64,000 bases of DNA from Alistipes sp. (GCA_029060215.1 JAIDUK010000006.1:1-64000), one strand, 5' to 3'. Positions 9,701 to 19,213 are shown, counted from the stretch's first letter. Notes: generated from the letters alone by a model not told the origin. A program made the numbers and translations.

Positions 9701-11073
9701 TCCCGGTGGTCGAAGATGCGCTCGACGACTTCCGCGAAATGGCCGCCGAGCGGCGGATCGAACTGCTGTTCACCGTATCGCGGCGCTCGGTGCTGGTGTG
9801 GGTGGACCCCGAGCGGATCGAGAGCGTGATCTACAACCTGCTGTCCAATGCACTGAAATTCACTCCTGCGGGCGGCAAAATAGAAGTCATCATCGCCCAG
9901 CGCGATGCCGAGGAGTGCGTGACGCTGACCGTGCGCGACACGGGCATAGGCATCCCGCGCGACAAGCTGAGCCATATATTCGAACGTTTCGTGCAGGCTT
10001 CGCGGGCGGTGGACAGCAACATGAAAGGCTCCGGCATCGGTCTTTCGCTCTGCCGCGAAATCGTGGCGCTGCATCATGGCGAAATATCGGTGACGAGCGC
10101 GCCCGGCGAAGGTTCGGCCTTCACGGTCAAGCTCCGGATGGGCAACGCCCATTTCGGGATGGAGCAGATCGACTTCTCGGGCGCAGCGGGTCCCGACGGC
10201 AAACCGGCCTACATGGTCAGCGACTTCACGTCGGTCGACAGCCAGCGCCGCACCGACGTGCAGCCCCCGGCCGATGCGCAGAAGATATTGTTGGTCGAGG
10301 ACAACCGCGAGCTGCGCGTGTTCATCTATAACAGCCTGATCGAGACCTACAACGTCATCGAGGCCGACGACGGGGTGGAGGCGCTCGAAAAGATCCGCAG
10401 CGAGATGCCCGACGTCATAGTCACCGACCTGATGATGCCCCGCATGGACGGAATCGAACTGATCGACAAGGTGCGCCACGACTTCACGATGAGCCACATA
10501 CCCATCGTGATGCTGACGGCCCGGCATTCGCCCGACGACCGGCTGAAAGCCATGGAATTCGGTGCCGACGGCTACATCACCAAGCCTTTCAGCATCGAGC
10601 TGCTGCTGGCCCGGATCGACAACCTGCTCACGCGCCGCCGCACCCTCTTCGAGAAATACTCCGCCCAGTCGGCCCGCAACAAGATCGCCGAGCTGGTGGT
10701 CGATGACGTGGTGGTGACCGACCGCGACGAAGAGTTCTTGAAGGAAGTGATGTCGTGGCTGGGCGAGAACATCGAGAATTCCGACCTGACGATCGACCAG
10801 CTGGCCTCGCACCTCGGACTGGGCCGCACGACCATGTACAACAAGCTCAAGAGCCTGACGGGCAAGTCGCCTGTGGAGCTGCTCAAGGAATACCGCATCA
10901 CCAAGGCCAAACTGCTGCTGCACACGGGGCAGTTCTCCGTGTCGGAGGTGGCCTACAAGGTCGGATTCTCCGACCCGGGCTACTTCAGCCGCTGTTTCCG
11001 CGAGCAATTCCACATGTCGCCCGCCGAGTATCTGAAAACCCACAACCTCAAACCAAACCAAGACCCCAAATAA
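6706..11073 (+). CDS. Hybrid two-component system regulator (periplasmic two-component-propeller/Y_Y_Y sensor, histidine kinase, receiver, AraC-type HTH)
   Basis: Repeated propeller blades (IWVGTKGEGLYRLS); SHELRTPLTLILGG H-box; GSGIGLSLCREIV; receiver VTDLMMPRMDGIEL; AraC domain VAYKVGFSDPGYFSRCFRE. Confidence 0.95.
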   Translation: MKRFLFLLLLLFGGAPRAGASEPPQCMFQCYTTFDGLTHDRIADIYTDSRGFVWVCTWYGVSRFDGYAFRNFNAVPGDFSPLSHHRFVSVSEDANGHLWFTTYNLHVYRFNRFTEQFEDVATLIEGFDAKHYRTTHCLHDREGGTWVAIAGLGVVRFAGRPDASSVTVDALLDAPVLGGNVTAMFVDTAGTAWIAAADGQLNRVAAGDRKDVRTVCELPARAFDFAADSLGVYCATAQGVVRVGRYDGRAVRLTGGRSALTAIAADTVCRRIYVGSRSGDLYRVADDRLALLTPRGPKPGRIRSLTADSHGVVWVTTPETGITRYNPATDDYKHFEQQPYTVSYNLDTLTKIAEGGGRLWVKMNKYGFGYYDRKKDRIEPFYNDPRRPDCQMTNAVVRFDVQDDVLWLSTYYERGLRKAVLLEQPAEVFTLESPAGNSLSGEIRALLNDSRGRMWIGTRDGELLAYGAEGRPVYRLPLKNPGMVYALREDRAGNIWVGTKGEGLYRLSPRGGDFAVTRFAHSAADPYSLSNDQIYSIEEDDRGRIWVATYGGGINVLPDPHGERFIHAGNKLVHYPRDEASRVRWLLFDRADRMFAATVDGLLIFDPGANYKQMRFRLVQKIPGDAASLGNNDIIHMLKDSQDRVWLATYGGGLNRIEGYEADGTPRFRCYDLSDGLPSNICMAIAEDHAGDLWVSTHNAVSRFCPERGSFDAYNLYDGMRNAVLSESTAQTAADGSVLFGGGRRIYRFVPDRIRSAPVDYNLRFTSLDVRNRMAAVGEKTPLKTAVSEAQRIVLPYDYTNFRVGFASLNHAVQHAVRYMYKLEGYDSDWNLSGAVNRASYSNVPAGDYTLHVKAFVGHAGTAGEGIRMGVKILPPPWFSWWAKTLYALLVLGLLLVLFRVFGSVVRMRRAASVEQDMTDLKLRFFTDISHELRTPLTLILGGIEDVQRHDKLSPRGENSLTLAHRNAKRMLTLINQLLDFRKIVKEKMELKISRVDLVPVVEDALDDFREMAAERRIELLFTVSRRSVLVWVDPERIESVIYNLLSNALKFTPAGGKIEVIIAQRDAEECVTLTVRDTGIGIPRDKLSHIFERFVQASRAVDSNMKGSGIGLSLCREIVALHHGEISVTSAPGEGSAFTVKLRMGNAHFGMEQIDFSGAAGPDGKPAYMVSDFTSVDSQRRTDVQPPADAQKILLVEDNRELRVFIYNSLIETYNVIEADDGVEALEKIRSEMPDVIVTDLMMPRMDGIELIDKVRHDFTMSHIPIVMLTARHSPDDRLKAMEFGADGYITKPFSIELLLARIDNLLTRRRTLFEKYSAQSARNKIAELVVDDVVVTDRDEEFLKEVMSWLGENIENSDLTIDQLASHLGLGRTTMYNKLKSLTGKSPVELLKEYRITKAKLLLHTGQFSVSEVAYKVGFSDPGYFSRCFREQFHMSPAEYLKTHNLKPNQDPK

Positions 11074-11074
11074 G

Positions 11075-12298
11075 ATGAAACGAACCCTTTTCCTCGGATT
11101 CTTCGCATTGCTGTTCGTTGCCTGCACCGGACACCGCACGCTGCTCGATTCGCCCGTGCCGCTGGCCGTGCGGATGGCCGAAAGCGAAATCGCCCGCAAC
11201 CCGTCGGCCGTTTCGCTCGACGGAATCGCTCCGGGCAAAATCAAGTGGAACTACACCACGGGCCTCGAACTGCTGGCCATGATGGATGCGGCCGATGCCT
11301 ACGACCGTTCCGATTTCTACGAGTACGCCCGGCGCTATTATGACACCATCGTACGGCCCGACGCGTCGGTGATCACCTACAAGAAAGAGAAATACAACCT
11401 CGACCATATCTGCCCCGGCCGGCCGCTCTTCATCCTTGCCGAACGCACCGGCGAGGCTCGCTATGCGCAGGTGCTCGACACGCTGTTCTGCCAACTCGAA
11501 GAACACCCGCGCAACGACGACGGCGGGTTCTGGCACAAACAGGCCTATCCGCATCAGATGTGGCTCGACGGTCTCTACATGGCCGAACCTTTCTATGCCG
11601 AATATGTCGTGCGCAAGATGGGCGAAAGCGAGCTGTTCGAGAATCTGAAATACGACATTGTCAGCCAGTTCACGCTGGTCGGAAAACACACGTATGACCC
11701 TGCTACGGGGCTCTACCGCCATGCCTGCGACGTCTCGCGCCAAATGTTCTGGTGCGACAAGGCCACCGGGCAGACGCCCCATGCGTGGGGCAGGGCGATG
11801 GGGTGGTATGCCATGGCCATCATCGAGACGCTGCAATATCTGGGCGTGGACGAAACGACGCAGCCGATGGTCGACATCCTGAACCATATCTACAAAGTGC
11901 TCCCCAAATATGCCGACCCCAAAACGGACATGTGGTATCAGGTGCTGGACCAGCCCGGCCGCGAGGGCAACTATCTCGAAGCCACGGGCTCCATTATGTT
12001 CGTCTATGCTATGCTGAAAGGCGTCCGGCTGGGCTATCTTCCCGCCGGGATGGAGGCCAAGGCCATGCGGCTGTACGAACGGTTCGTGGAGCGGTTCGTA
12101 CGCGAAAACGGGGACGGAACGATCTCCATCACGGATTGTTGCGCCGTTGCCGGATTGGGTGGCAAGGACATGCGCGACGGATCGTTCGAATACTACATTT
12201 CCGAACCGATCATCGAGAACGACTGCAAGGGCGTAGGACCCTTTATCTGGGCATCGATGGAGTACGACCTCGCCCGGGGGCGCCTGACGAAAAAATAG
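11075..12298 (+). CDS. Glycoside hydrolase family 88/105 (unsaturated rhamnogalacturonyl hydrolase-like)
   Basis: 407 aa; FWHKQAYPHQMWLDGLYMAEPF, RAMGWYAMAIIETL, YLEATGSIMFVYAMLKGVRLGYL motifs. Confidence 0.9.
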   Translation: MKRTLFLGFFALLFVACTGHRTLLDSPVPLAVRMAESEIARNPSAVSLDGIAPGKIKWNYTTGLELLAMMDAADAYDRSDFYEYARRYYDTIVRPDASVITYKKEKYNLDHICPGRPLFILAERTGEARYAQVLDTLFCQLEEHPRNDDGGFWHKQAYPHQMWLDGLYMAEPFYAEYVVRKMGESELFENLKYDIVSQFTLVGKHTYDPATGLYRHACDVSRQMFWCDKATGQTPHAWGRAMGWYAMAIIETLQYLGVDETTQPMVDILNHIYKVLPKYADPKTDMWYQVLDQPGREGNYLEATGSIMFVYAMLKGVRLGYLPAGMEAKAMRLYERFVERFVRENGDGTISITDCCAVAGLGGKDMRDGSFEYYISEPIIENDCKGVGPFIWASMEYDLARGRLTKK

Positions 12299-12323
12299 CC
12301 TTTCCCTGTTTACGGCGGATATG

Positions 12324-12356
12324 AAAAGAGCACCGGAAACTCCGGTGCTCTTTTTT
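12324..12356. terminator. Bidirectional intrinsic terminator between convergent genes
   Basis: GAAAAGAGCACCGGA-aac-TCCGGTGCTCTTTTTT. Confidence 0.85.
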
Positions 12357-12377
12357 GCGAATACGGCCCGGTCGGCC

Positions 12378-13478
12378 TTATAAAATGTACCTGATGTCCT
12401 CGGCGCTGTAAGGGGGCGGCAGACGGCGGTTGTCGACCAGCACGGTGGGGGTCCCGGCGATGCCGATGCGGTTGCAATAGGCGATCTGCGCTTCCAAATC
12501 CTTGCGAGCCAAGGGATGCACGTCGGTCTGGGGCGGAAACGTGCGGGTGGCGTACCAACCGCTGATGATCCGGTCGGTCTCGGACCACGTATCCCGGATT
12601 CCGGACGACACGATCCGAAGGGCGGCATCGTAGGAACGGTTGTCGCCCTTGTTGACGATGAATATCAGGTCGATCCGGTAATTCTGCAACGAAGAGATGG
12701 CCCGATGCACCTTTGCGCATTGCGGGCAGGCAGGGTCCATGATGACGGTCAGCGTATGGTCGGCCTCCGCGTAATTGCTGACGGGCATGGCCTCGGTGCT
12801 GTCCGGCTGCGTCTCGGGCTGCCGGGCGAGCAGATGCCAGAAGGTGTCGGGCGAATTCAACAACTGCTCATGCTTGTATTTCAACTGTTTGGCCTGACGG
12901 TCCGTTACGGCTCTGTGCGCGAGCTGATAAATGATCCATGCGCCCAATATGCCGAGCAATCCGAGTGCGACCCAATCTACGGCGGCCGGAGCATGCAGGA
13001 GCATCCATCCAACAAGCACCAAGAAAAGTCCTGCCACCCAATATTCCGTAGTCCGGTCGATAAAGGCGACGCACTGCCGCATATAGTACGCGACTCGGGC
13101 TTCTTCTCTTACCTGTTCGTCCTTCCCGACCATCAGCACGGTTCCGTCCCAGCGATTGCGGAACTCCTCGAACGAAAGGACCGAAGTCTGCCCCGAGACC
13201 GACCGAAGCAGGATTTTCTGCGTGATCTCGTCCGATTTCTCGACTAAGAAGAACGGAAACTCGCTGTCCCCTGCCACCACGATGACGGGTTTGCCGATCG
13301 TGATGAGCTGTCTGAATTGCAACCGTCGCACCCTGTTCGGCACCTGCAAATCGTCCAGCGTATCGCTCAAGGCCCGGATGCTGTGCGGCAGAGGGTGTCT
13401 GTCGTAGATGGCTCGAATCCGCAGCTCGCTGATCCGGATGCCGACACGATACAACAAAAGGTAAAGCAGGTAGGACAT
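12378..13478 (-). CDS. Membrane protein: N-terminal C39-peptidase-like domain, two TM helices, C-terminal thioredoxin-like domain (CPQC)
   Basis: HPLPHSIRALSDTLDDLQVPNRVRR...KSDEITQKILLRSVSG...SFEEFRNRWDGTVLMV resembles a non-catalytic C39-like domain; DPACPQCAKVHRAISSL thioredoxin motif and cis-Pro GTPTVLVD. Start taken at MSYLLYLLL. Confidence 0.65.
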   Translation of the reverse strand: MSYLLYLLLYRVGIRISELRIRAIYDRHPLPHSIRALSDTLDDLQVPNRVRRLQFRQLITIGKPVIVVAGDSEFPFFLVEKSDEITQKILLRSVSGQTSVLSFEEFRNRWDGTVLMVGKDEQVREEARVAYYMRQCVAFIDRTTEYWVAGLFLVLVGWMLLHAPAAVDWVALGLLGILGAWIIYQLAHRAVTDRQAKQLKYKHEQLLNSPDTFWHLLARQPETQPDSTEAMPVSNYAEADHTLTVIMDPACPQCAKVHRAISSLQNYRIDLIFIVNKGDNRSYDAALRIVSSGIRDTWSETDRIISGWYATRTFPPQTDVHPLARKDLEAQIAYCNRIGIAGTPTVLVDNRRLPPPYSAEDIRYIL

Positions 13479-13514
13479 AACGGAAAGTTTGATTGAAAAA
13501 TGGATATGAAACCC

Positions 13515-13570
13515 TTTCAGGCACATTCTTATGCCTGAAAATCGGCAGCGGCAAATTATTTGCCGCTGCC
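13515..13570 (-). other. Two tandem perfect hairpins between the DUF3244-like and thioredoxin genes
   Basis: TTTCAGGCA/TGCCTGAAA (13515-13540, 9 bp) and GGCAGCGGCAAA-TTA-TTTGCCGCTGCC (13544-13570, 12 bp). Confidence 0.75.
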
Positions 13571-13603
13571 CTGAAAACATGAAAGATGGAAGCTTTGCGG
13601 CCG

Positions 13604-13993
13604 CTAATTACGGCTGTACTCTCCGTATCCCTTCAGAAAGGCGCCCTCCAGATCGATCCGATAAAAACCGGCGTCGGTCGGGACGCTCAGAACGACCATC
13701 GGCTCGAAATCCGAATTGCAGGTGGCCGCGCTGACGACTTGTCCGAAAGAATCGGTTACGGTAATGGCAACCTCGCCCACAGGATCGTCGAAATAGAAGA
13801 ACAACTGGTCTGCGAACAATTCTGCCGTGATAGCCGGCTCCGGTTGCATGGAGCGGGGACGAAAGTTGGGTTTACTATCAACAGAAAGTTCTACTTTCGT
13901 TTTGGAACTTTGGTCTGGTCCATCGTAATATAGCGATCCGAAGCACCAAGTACTAAGTAGTAAATTTAAGAGAAGGATAGAGATCTTCTTCAT
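13604..13993 (-). CDS. Small secreted protein, DUF3244-like
   Basis: 129 aa with signal peptide; FYFDDPVGEVAITVTDSFGQVV...FYRIDLEG resembles DUF3244 proteins. Confidence 0.65.
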   Translation of the reverse strand: MKKISILLLNLLLSTWCFGSLYYDGPDQSSKTKVELSVDSKPNFRPRSMQPEPAITAELFADQLFFYFDDPVGEVAITVTDSFGQVVSAATCNSDFEPMVVLSVPTDAGFYRIDLEGAFLKGYGEYSRN

Positions 13994-14248
13994 CTTACTT
14001 TTGAATTAGGTTAGTAAAATCTTTCGGTGCAAAAGTAGTAGATATGGACGAAATATGCTACGGATTTTTGTTTATTTTGATATGATAGGGCGTTTTGCAA
14101 ATCGTTATAAATAAGTTGATTAGAAATAAACAATCATATAGGCCCGAGAGTTTCTGTGAAAGGTATTGATTATCAATTAGATATGTTGTTTGCGTGCGTT
14201 TGGGGCTGCTTGTATGGTATATTGCGTTGATTTATAGTGTGTTGCTTT

Positions 14249-15982
14249 TTATTGCATGTTGCGGCCTAAATTTTTCATTAGGTACAAGATGTGTTCTTCC
14301 AAATTTTGGACTTGATTGGTGAGCCCCAGCTTGCTGCGGATTTTGCTCCGCATCGTATAGATGCTGTAGACATTCGTATGGTTGTAGAGAATACGGATGC
14401 TTTCCGACGAGAATCCCAAACAGATAAAACCGCAATAGCACAACTCGTGGAGCGAAAGCATCGGATAGTTTGCCTGCAGGTGATCGATGATTCCGTTGCA
14501 CGACAAGTTGGCTATGGCAATCACATCTTCCGCCAGTTCGCGGTTTTTACCTGCGGCAACCTTGATATGATCTTTGAAATGTTTGTAAAAGCTATCCGTA
14601 TTTTTCTCGTAGACGGATGCCCATTCCAGCAATTGCTGCAAACTTCTGATTCGATTGCCTAACAGCGTGAACAGGGTTTGCGCCCGTTCGTCCTGCACAT
14701 GGATGTCTCTTTTGATTTCATCGTATTGCTTGGACAACCTTATATAATGGTCGTTGCCTTCTTCGATATATCGTTTGTATTCTGCGAGTTTCCGATTCTT
14801 CCTTCGTATGGCCTTTCTGTGAGAGACGATCAGAAAACAGCATCCGACTATAAGAAGAAAGGAGATCAATACCAAAGAAAGCAATTCGTATCTTTGGACA
14901 ATTCGGGATGCTGCGTATTCTTTTTTCAAATATTCGATCTCTAATTTTCCTTCTTGTTGAGAAACTAAATTCTTACGTAATATCGCATCTATTGAATCTG
15001 AGTACTGAATATATAGTTGTTTATATTCCAGTGCTTTTTCATGATTTTTCGCCAAATTTTCGATTTCGGACATTACTGAAAAAATTCCAACATTCAGACT
15101 TGTAATTTTCGGATGCTGGCGATAATAATTTGTATAGTACCATCGGGCAGAGTCAAGATTGCCTTCATTATAATAGATATAACCGATTGTAGGGTAATGG
15201 CTCAGTGGAATGACATTTTCAGTATATTGTGTGTAAATATTAAGCAGTTCTTGTTTATAAGATGCTTGCAACGTTTTTTCCGCTAAGAATAATTGTATGC
15301 TCCCCAATGAAGCCATAACATCTAACAACGACGTTGTATCTTTTGCTTCGAGCGCTATCTGTTTGGCTTCGGAGAGGCATTCGAGGGCTTCGGGCTTTTT
15401 GTCGATAAGGCTGAGAGAAACTCCTTTGCGCCGCATGGCGTAAAGGAGATAGAAAGTCTGTCCGGTGCTTTTGAATGCGTCGACAGCTTCGGAATAAGCC
15501 GTGGCGGCATCGCCGAAGCAGAATTGTTCGTAGTACAGATTGCCGAGATAGGTGTAGACAAGCCCTTTCATCCGGGCGTCATCGGTCTTTTCGACATATT
15601 CGCGGGCGGTCAGCAGCGCCTTGATGGCGGTTCCCGATTCGGCGGCATTGCCTTTGACCACCGCGTAATAGTAGTGGGCTTTCGCCCGTTCGACGTCGCT
15701 GCCGCAGCGGGAGTAGTAGCGGACCGCTTCGCCTATGAGCGAATCGTTGTCGACGTCGATGTAGTTTTTGTCGAGGGCCTGCGATAGCAGCAGCGCGTGG
15801 CGGGCTTTCGTTCGCGGGTTTTCCAGCGTTCGGCGATCCATCGGGTTCAGAATCTTCAGCGCGCTGTCCGGATGTTCGTCCATCAGTATTTCTGCACGGT
15901 CCAGCTGCTGTCTGATGTGCCTCGGGCCTCCGCAGGCCACGGCCAAAATCGTAAAGAGCAATAGGGTCAAAGATTTTTTCAT
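14249..15982 (-). CDS. TPR lipoprotein/membrane regulator with C-terminal HTH-like region
   Basis: Lipobox AVACGG, TPR region, one TM helix (LLSLVLISFLLIVGCCFLIV), coiled coil, C-terminal LSLHELCYCGFICLGFSSESIRILYNHTNVYSIYTMRSKIRSKLG. Start taken at MKKSLTLLL. Confidence 0.7.
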   Translation of the reverse strand: MKKSLTLLLFTILAVACGGPRHIRQQLDRAEILMDEHPDSALKILNPMDRRTLENPRTKARHALLLSQALDKNYIDVDNDSLIGEAVRYYSRCGSDVERAKAHYYYAVVKGNAAESGTAIKALLTAREYVEKTDDARMKGLVYTYLGNLYYEQFCFGDAATAYSEAVDAFKSTGQTFYLLYAMRRKGVSLSLIDKKPEALECLSEAKQIALEAKDTTSLLDVMASLGSIQLFLAEKTLQASYKQELLNIYTQYTENVIPLSHYPTIGYIYYNEGNLDSARWYYTNYYRQHPKITSLNVGIFSVMSEIENLAKNHEKALEYKQLYIQYSDSIDAILRKNLVSQQEGKLEIEYLKKEYAASRIVQRYELLSLVLISFLLIVGCCFLIVSHRKAIRRKNRKLAEYKRYIEEGNDHYIRLSKQYDEIKRDIHVQDERAQTLFTLLGNRIRSLQQLLEWASVYEKNTDSFYKHFKDHIKVAAGKNRELAEDVIAIANLSCNGIIDHLQANYPMLSLHELCYCGFICLGFSSESIRILYNHTNVYSIYTMRSKIRSKLGLTNQVQNLEEHILYLMKNLGRNMQ

Positions 15983-16009
15983 GGTACCAACTCTGTATCC
16001 TACCGAATA

Positions 16010-16017
16010 CAAAGATA
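16010..16017 (-). promoter_or_regulatory. -7 box (TATCTTTG) for the TPR regulator gene
   Basis: Reverse strand TATCTTTG about 28 nt upstream of the assigned start. Confidence 0.5.
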
Positions 16018-16107
16018 GAAAACATATCGGTCTTTTTCTGCTGCCAGCTTGGTTTTTATTTGCTACTTACCGGAAGTTTTGTTGGATTCGGCATCGAAAT
16101 ATAAATA

Positions 16108-16141
16108 TAAAAGAGGGCTGCCATACAGCAGCCCTCTTTTA
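16108..16141 (-). terminator. Intrinsic terminator of the SusC/SusD/DUF5123 operon
   Basis: AAAAGAGGGCTGC-catacA-GCAGCCCTCTTTT just past the stop of the 16167..19193 gene. Confidence 0.8.
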
Positions 16142-16166
16142 TGGAGTGTTTTTACGATTCTGGTAA

Positions 16167-19100
16167 TCAGTCAAATACGTATTTGATGCTGAAGAAACGC
16201 AATCCGTTGCCCGAAGGATAAACGTAAATCGTCGTCTCTTCGGAGATGTCTATGGTGAATTCGCAGGTCGTAGTCGTGCTCGATGCAACACCGCCGAATT
16301 TCGTTTGCTCTACTCCGTTAACGGTTACTGCTACAAAACGGGCTGTATCTTCGGAACCGCCGGTATTCGATGCTACGACATAAAGTTTGCCGGGAGCCGA
16401 TGCCTTGAAGTAGCACGAGCGGTCTTTGTTGGCAGCGCCTTTACCGCCCCATTGGATGAAGCGCATCGTTTCCCCGTTGATAGTTGCCGTACCGTATTTG
16501 GTTTTGCCTCCGTTCAGAATCGTAAGCCCGTCCCAGATCAAATCGGGAATTGTTGCGGTAACGCTTCCTTCTGTACCTAATTTATTGGCGATTGCATCGA
16601 AGCTGCTTGCATTGCAATCCCACAGCAGAGGTTCTTTGACGCTGGCATTGGGATCCTTGATCCTGAATTTGGCTTCCCCGGCTTCGGATTGGAGATACTT
16701 GGTCGAAGTCGCGGTCGGTTTGGCTATTACCGAAATCGTGTATTCGCCGATGGCCAGCGCAGCGACCGTTTCTGCGGCGATTACAAATTCGGAATCGGTA
16801 ACTTCGGTGGTCGTGCCGTTGAACGTTACTGCATAGGTCGCTGCATGGGCATTGTGTTCCCAAGTAGCGGTTATGGCTGTCGACGAGCCTTGTTCGATGC
16901 TGGTTGCATCGATGGTCAGTTCGGGCGTTGCCAATTGTTGGGTTACCACTTCGGGCGTGGTGTCCTTGGTCCAAGCGATTCGAGTGAACGTGATGTTGGG
17001 CACGCTGGGCAGCACATAGATGTCGTTGGCACCGACGAGGTCGCCGAGTACAATCTTGTGCGGTTTGCCGTCGGCGTTGATCGAGTAGGCGTCGCCGCCT
17101 GCGATGATCTGAACCGTCGACGTGATGCCCGTACCTTGTGCCGTCACTTCGATGGAGCCGTAGCCCTCGGCGTTGAACGCCAGCGCGCTGGTCAGAGGCA
17201 CGCCCTTGGTGCTGACGGTGGCGGCCGCACCGAAGGTGATACCCTCGGACATGACTACCTCGGCAGGAGCATAGATACGGATGTTCTCGATGATCTGATT
17301 GCTCTCGATGGTTTCGGTGTCGAACTTGGTCTTGTCGGTGAAATTCCACGTCGTGGCTTCCGTAACGGTTTCCAGTTCGGTCGGACGAACGATGACCGGA
17401 GCCGAGGCGTTCCACCAGCGGGGGTCACCTACCTTGTTGGCTGTGATGGCTCCGTTTTTCAGATACATCTTGCCTGCGATCGAGTTGGTGCAGGGGTCGT
17501 CGTCGAGAATCATGCCGCCTTCTTCCAGTGCCAGTTCCTGCGAGAGGGTTTTGCCTGCAAGATTGACGGACGGTTGATTGAAGAAGAAGTTTTTCCCGTC
17601 TTTGTCAGTGGTGCCGACATTGTAGAAATAGTTGCCTACGCAGGTCGGAGCGATGCTCGTCGTTTTGTTGCTGGTCAGTTTTACCCACTGCTGACCATTT
17701 TGAGAAGCTACCTCGTTGGGGTTGTTCTCATTGAGGAACAGGCATTTCGTCAGTTTGACGGCCGAAGGTTCGAATTTCTGCAATTCGAAGATGCCCGAGT
17801 TGTTGGATGCCGAGTTGGTTGCCGTAACTTGGTTGAAAGTACAATTTTCGACGTTGACGCTGCCGATGCTTCCGCCTTCGCGGCAACGGATGAATGTACG
17901 AGCGCAGGCATAGAACGTGGAGTTCTTGATGTCTATCGTGCCGTATTGGGAACCGGCTTTGATGCGGAGGTCGATGAAGTCGCCGCCGCCGGCACCTACC
18001 GGATTGATGTCGTGAGCGTAAATTTCATCGTAAATCAGGTTATCGACATTGAATGTGTCCGCGCCGCTCCAGATACCTTTGGTGAAGCCGGTGATCTCGC
18101 AGTTGATGAATTCGGCATCGGTCAGCGAGCCGCCCGTGGTAACGAACACGCCGCACTGGTTGCCGCCGTCGATCAAAACGTCTTCGAAGTGGAGTTTGCC
18201 GCTCTTAGGTTTGATAGCGAGCTTGATGGCCGGTTTCGCACCTTCGGCGGTCGATTCGCCGTAGATCTCGAGACCGTAAGCGAACTCGAACGGATCGTAG
18301 ATGTTTTCTTTCTCATTGAGCGTCATCAGGGGCGAGAGGTCGTAGAGCTCGCCGTTGTTGTATTCGAGCAGAAGTTCCAGATCCCCCGTAGCGCTGCTGA
18401 TGGCATTGACGAGTTCTCCGCTGTTTTTGATCACTTGAGTACCCTCGGTGCTGGGGCGCGTGTAGGCTGTCAGAATGCCGCGCGAACCCGATTTGCCGAA
18501 CAGCAGCGTGAACTTGTAGTTGGTGCCGGGTTCGAGTGCGTCGATCTTGGCCTCGCAGTCTTCGATCTGCTCCTTGCTCAGAGCCAAGGTCGTAGCCGTG
18601 ACCCCCTCGACCGGAACTACCAGTTCATAGCGGACCGAAGTCAGATCTTCCTTGTCGTCGGCATTGTCCCACGAAAGGGTGACCGACGTCGAGGTGCGCT
18701 CCTTGGCCTGCGGGTTGAGTGCCTTGCGCACGGCCGAAGTCGAAACGGCTTCGGCAAGACATGCCCAGTTGGAGCTTTCGATCTTGGCGTTGACACCCTG
18801 CACACGAGCCCAGAACGTCTTGTCTACAGCCAAATCCTTGACCGTGTAGGGCACGGCATCCTTGGCTACCTCGATGGTTTTGTAGGCATTGGCCGAATCG
18901 AAGTATTCGGGCATTTCGTACACTTCGACTTCGTTGCCCTTGTCATCGGTGGTGATGGTGGGCACAGCTTCGAAAAGTTCGAGCAGGTAGGCGTCGGCGT
19001 TGGAGACGGCGCTCCACGAGAATTTGATGTCCGTGCCGACCGCGGCGTCGACATCCGCCTCGAAGTTCAGCGGTGTCAGCACGCGGGTATACGGAATCTC

Positions 19101-19193
19101 GTCCATGGCATCTTCGACATCCGAGCAGGATGCGGCGAACGCACCTGCGCAGAGCAAGAGCCCGAATTTCAGATTTCTGAATATCTTTTTCAT
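16167..19193 (-). CDS. DUF5123/DUF4957-like lipoprotein (Fn3 plus right-handed beta-helix), putative surface glycan-binding protein
   Basis: Lipobox AASCSD, Fn3-like repeats, beta-helix region; position directly downstream of SusD. Confidence 0.7.
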   Translation of the reverse strand: MKKIFRNLKFGLLLCAGAFAASCSDVEDAMDEIPYTRVLTPLNFEADVDAAVGTDIKFSWSAVSNADAYLLELFEAVPTITTDDKGNEVEVYEMPEYFDSANAYKTIEVAKDAVPYTVKDLAVDKTFWARVQGVNAKIESSNWACLAEAVSTSAVRKALNPQAKERTSTSVTLSWDNADDKEDLTSVRYELVVPVEGVTATTLALSKEQIEDCEAKIDALEPGTNYKFTLLFGKSGSRGILTAYTRPSTEGTQVIKNSGELVNAISSATGDLELLLEYNNGELYDLSPLMTLNEKENIYDPFEFAYGLEIYGESTAEGAKPAIKLAIKPKSGKLHFEDVLIDGGNQCGVFVTTGGSLTDAEFINCEITGFTKGIWSGADTFNVDNLIYDEIYAHDINPVGAGGGDFIDLRIKAGSQYGTIDIKNSTFYACARTFIRCREGGSIGSVNVENCTFNQVTATNSASNNSGIFELQKFEPSAVKLTKCLFLNENNPNEVASQNGQQWVKLTSNKTTSIAPTCVGNYFYNVGTTDKDGKNFFFNQPSVNLAGKTLSQELALEEGGMILDDDPCTNSIAGKMYLKNGAITANKVGDPRWWNASAPVIVRPTELETVTEATTWNFTDKTKFDTETIESNQIIENIRIYAPAEVVMSEGITFGAAATVSTKGVPLTSALAFNAEGYGSIEVTAQGTGITSTVQIIAGGDAYSINADGKPHKIVLGDLVGANDIYVLPSVPNITFTRIAWTKDTTPEVVTQQLATPELTIDATSIEQGSSTAITATWEHNAHAATYAVTFNGTTTEVTDSEFVIAAETVAALAIGEYTISVIAKPTATSTKYLQSEAGEAKFRIKDPNASVKEPLLWDCNASSFDAIANKLGTEGSVTATIPDLIWDGLTILNGGKTKYGTATINGETMRFIQWGGKGAANKDRSCYFKASAPGKLYVVASNTGGSEDTARFVAVTVNGVEQTKFGGVASSTTTTCEFTIDISEETTIYVYPSGNGLRFFSIKYVFD

Positions 19194-19213
19194 AATTGTA
19201 CTGTATTAACCGA

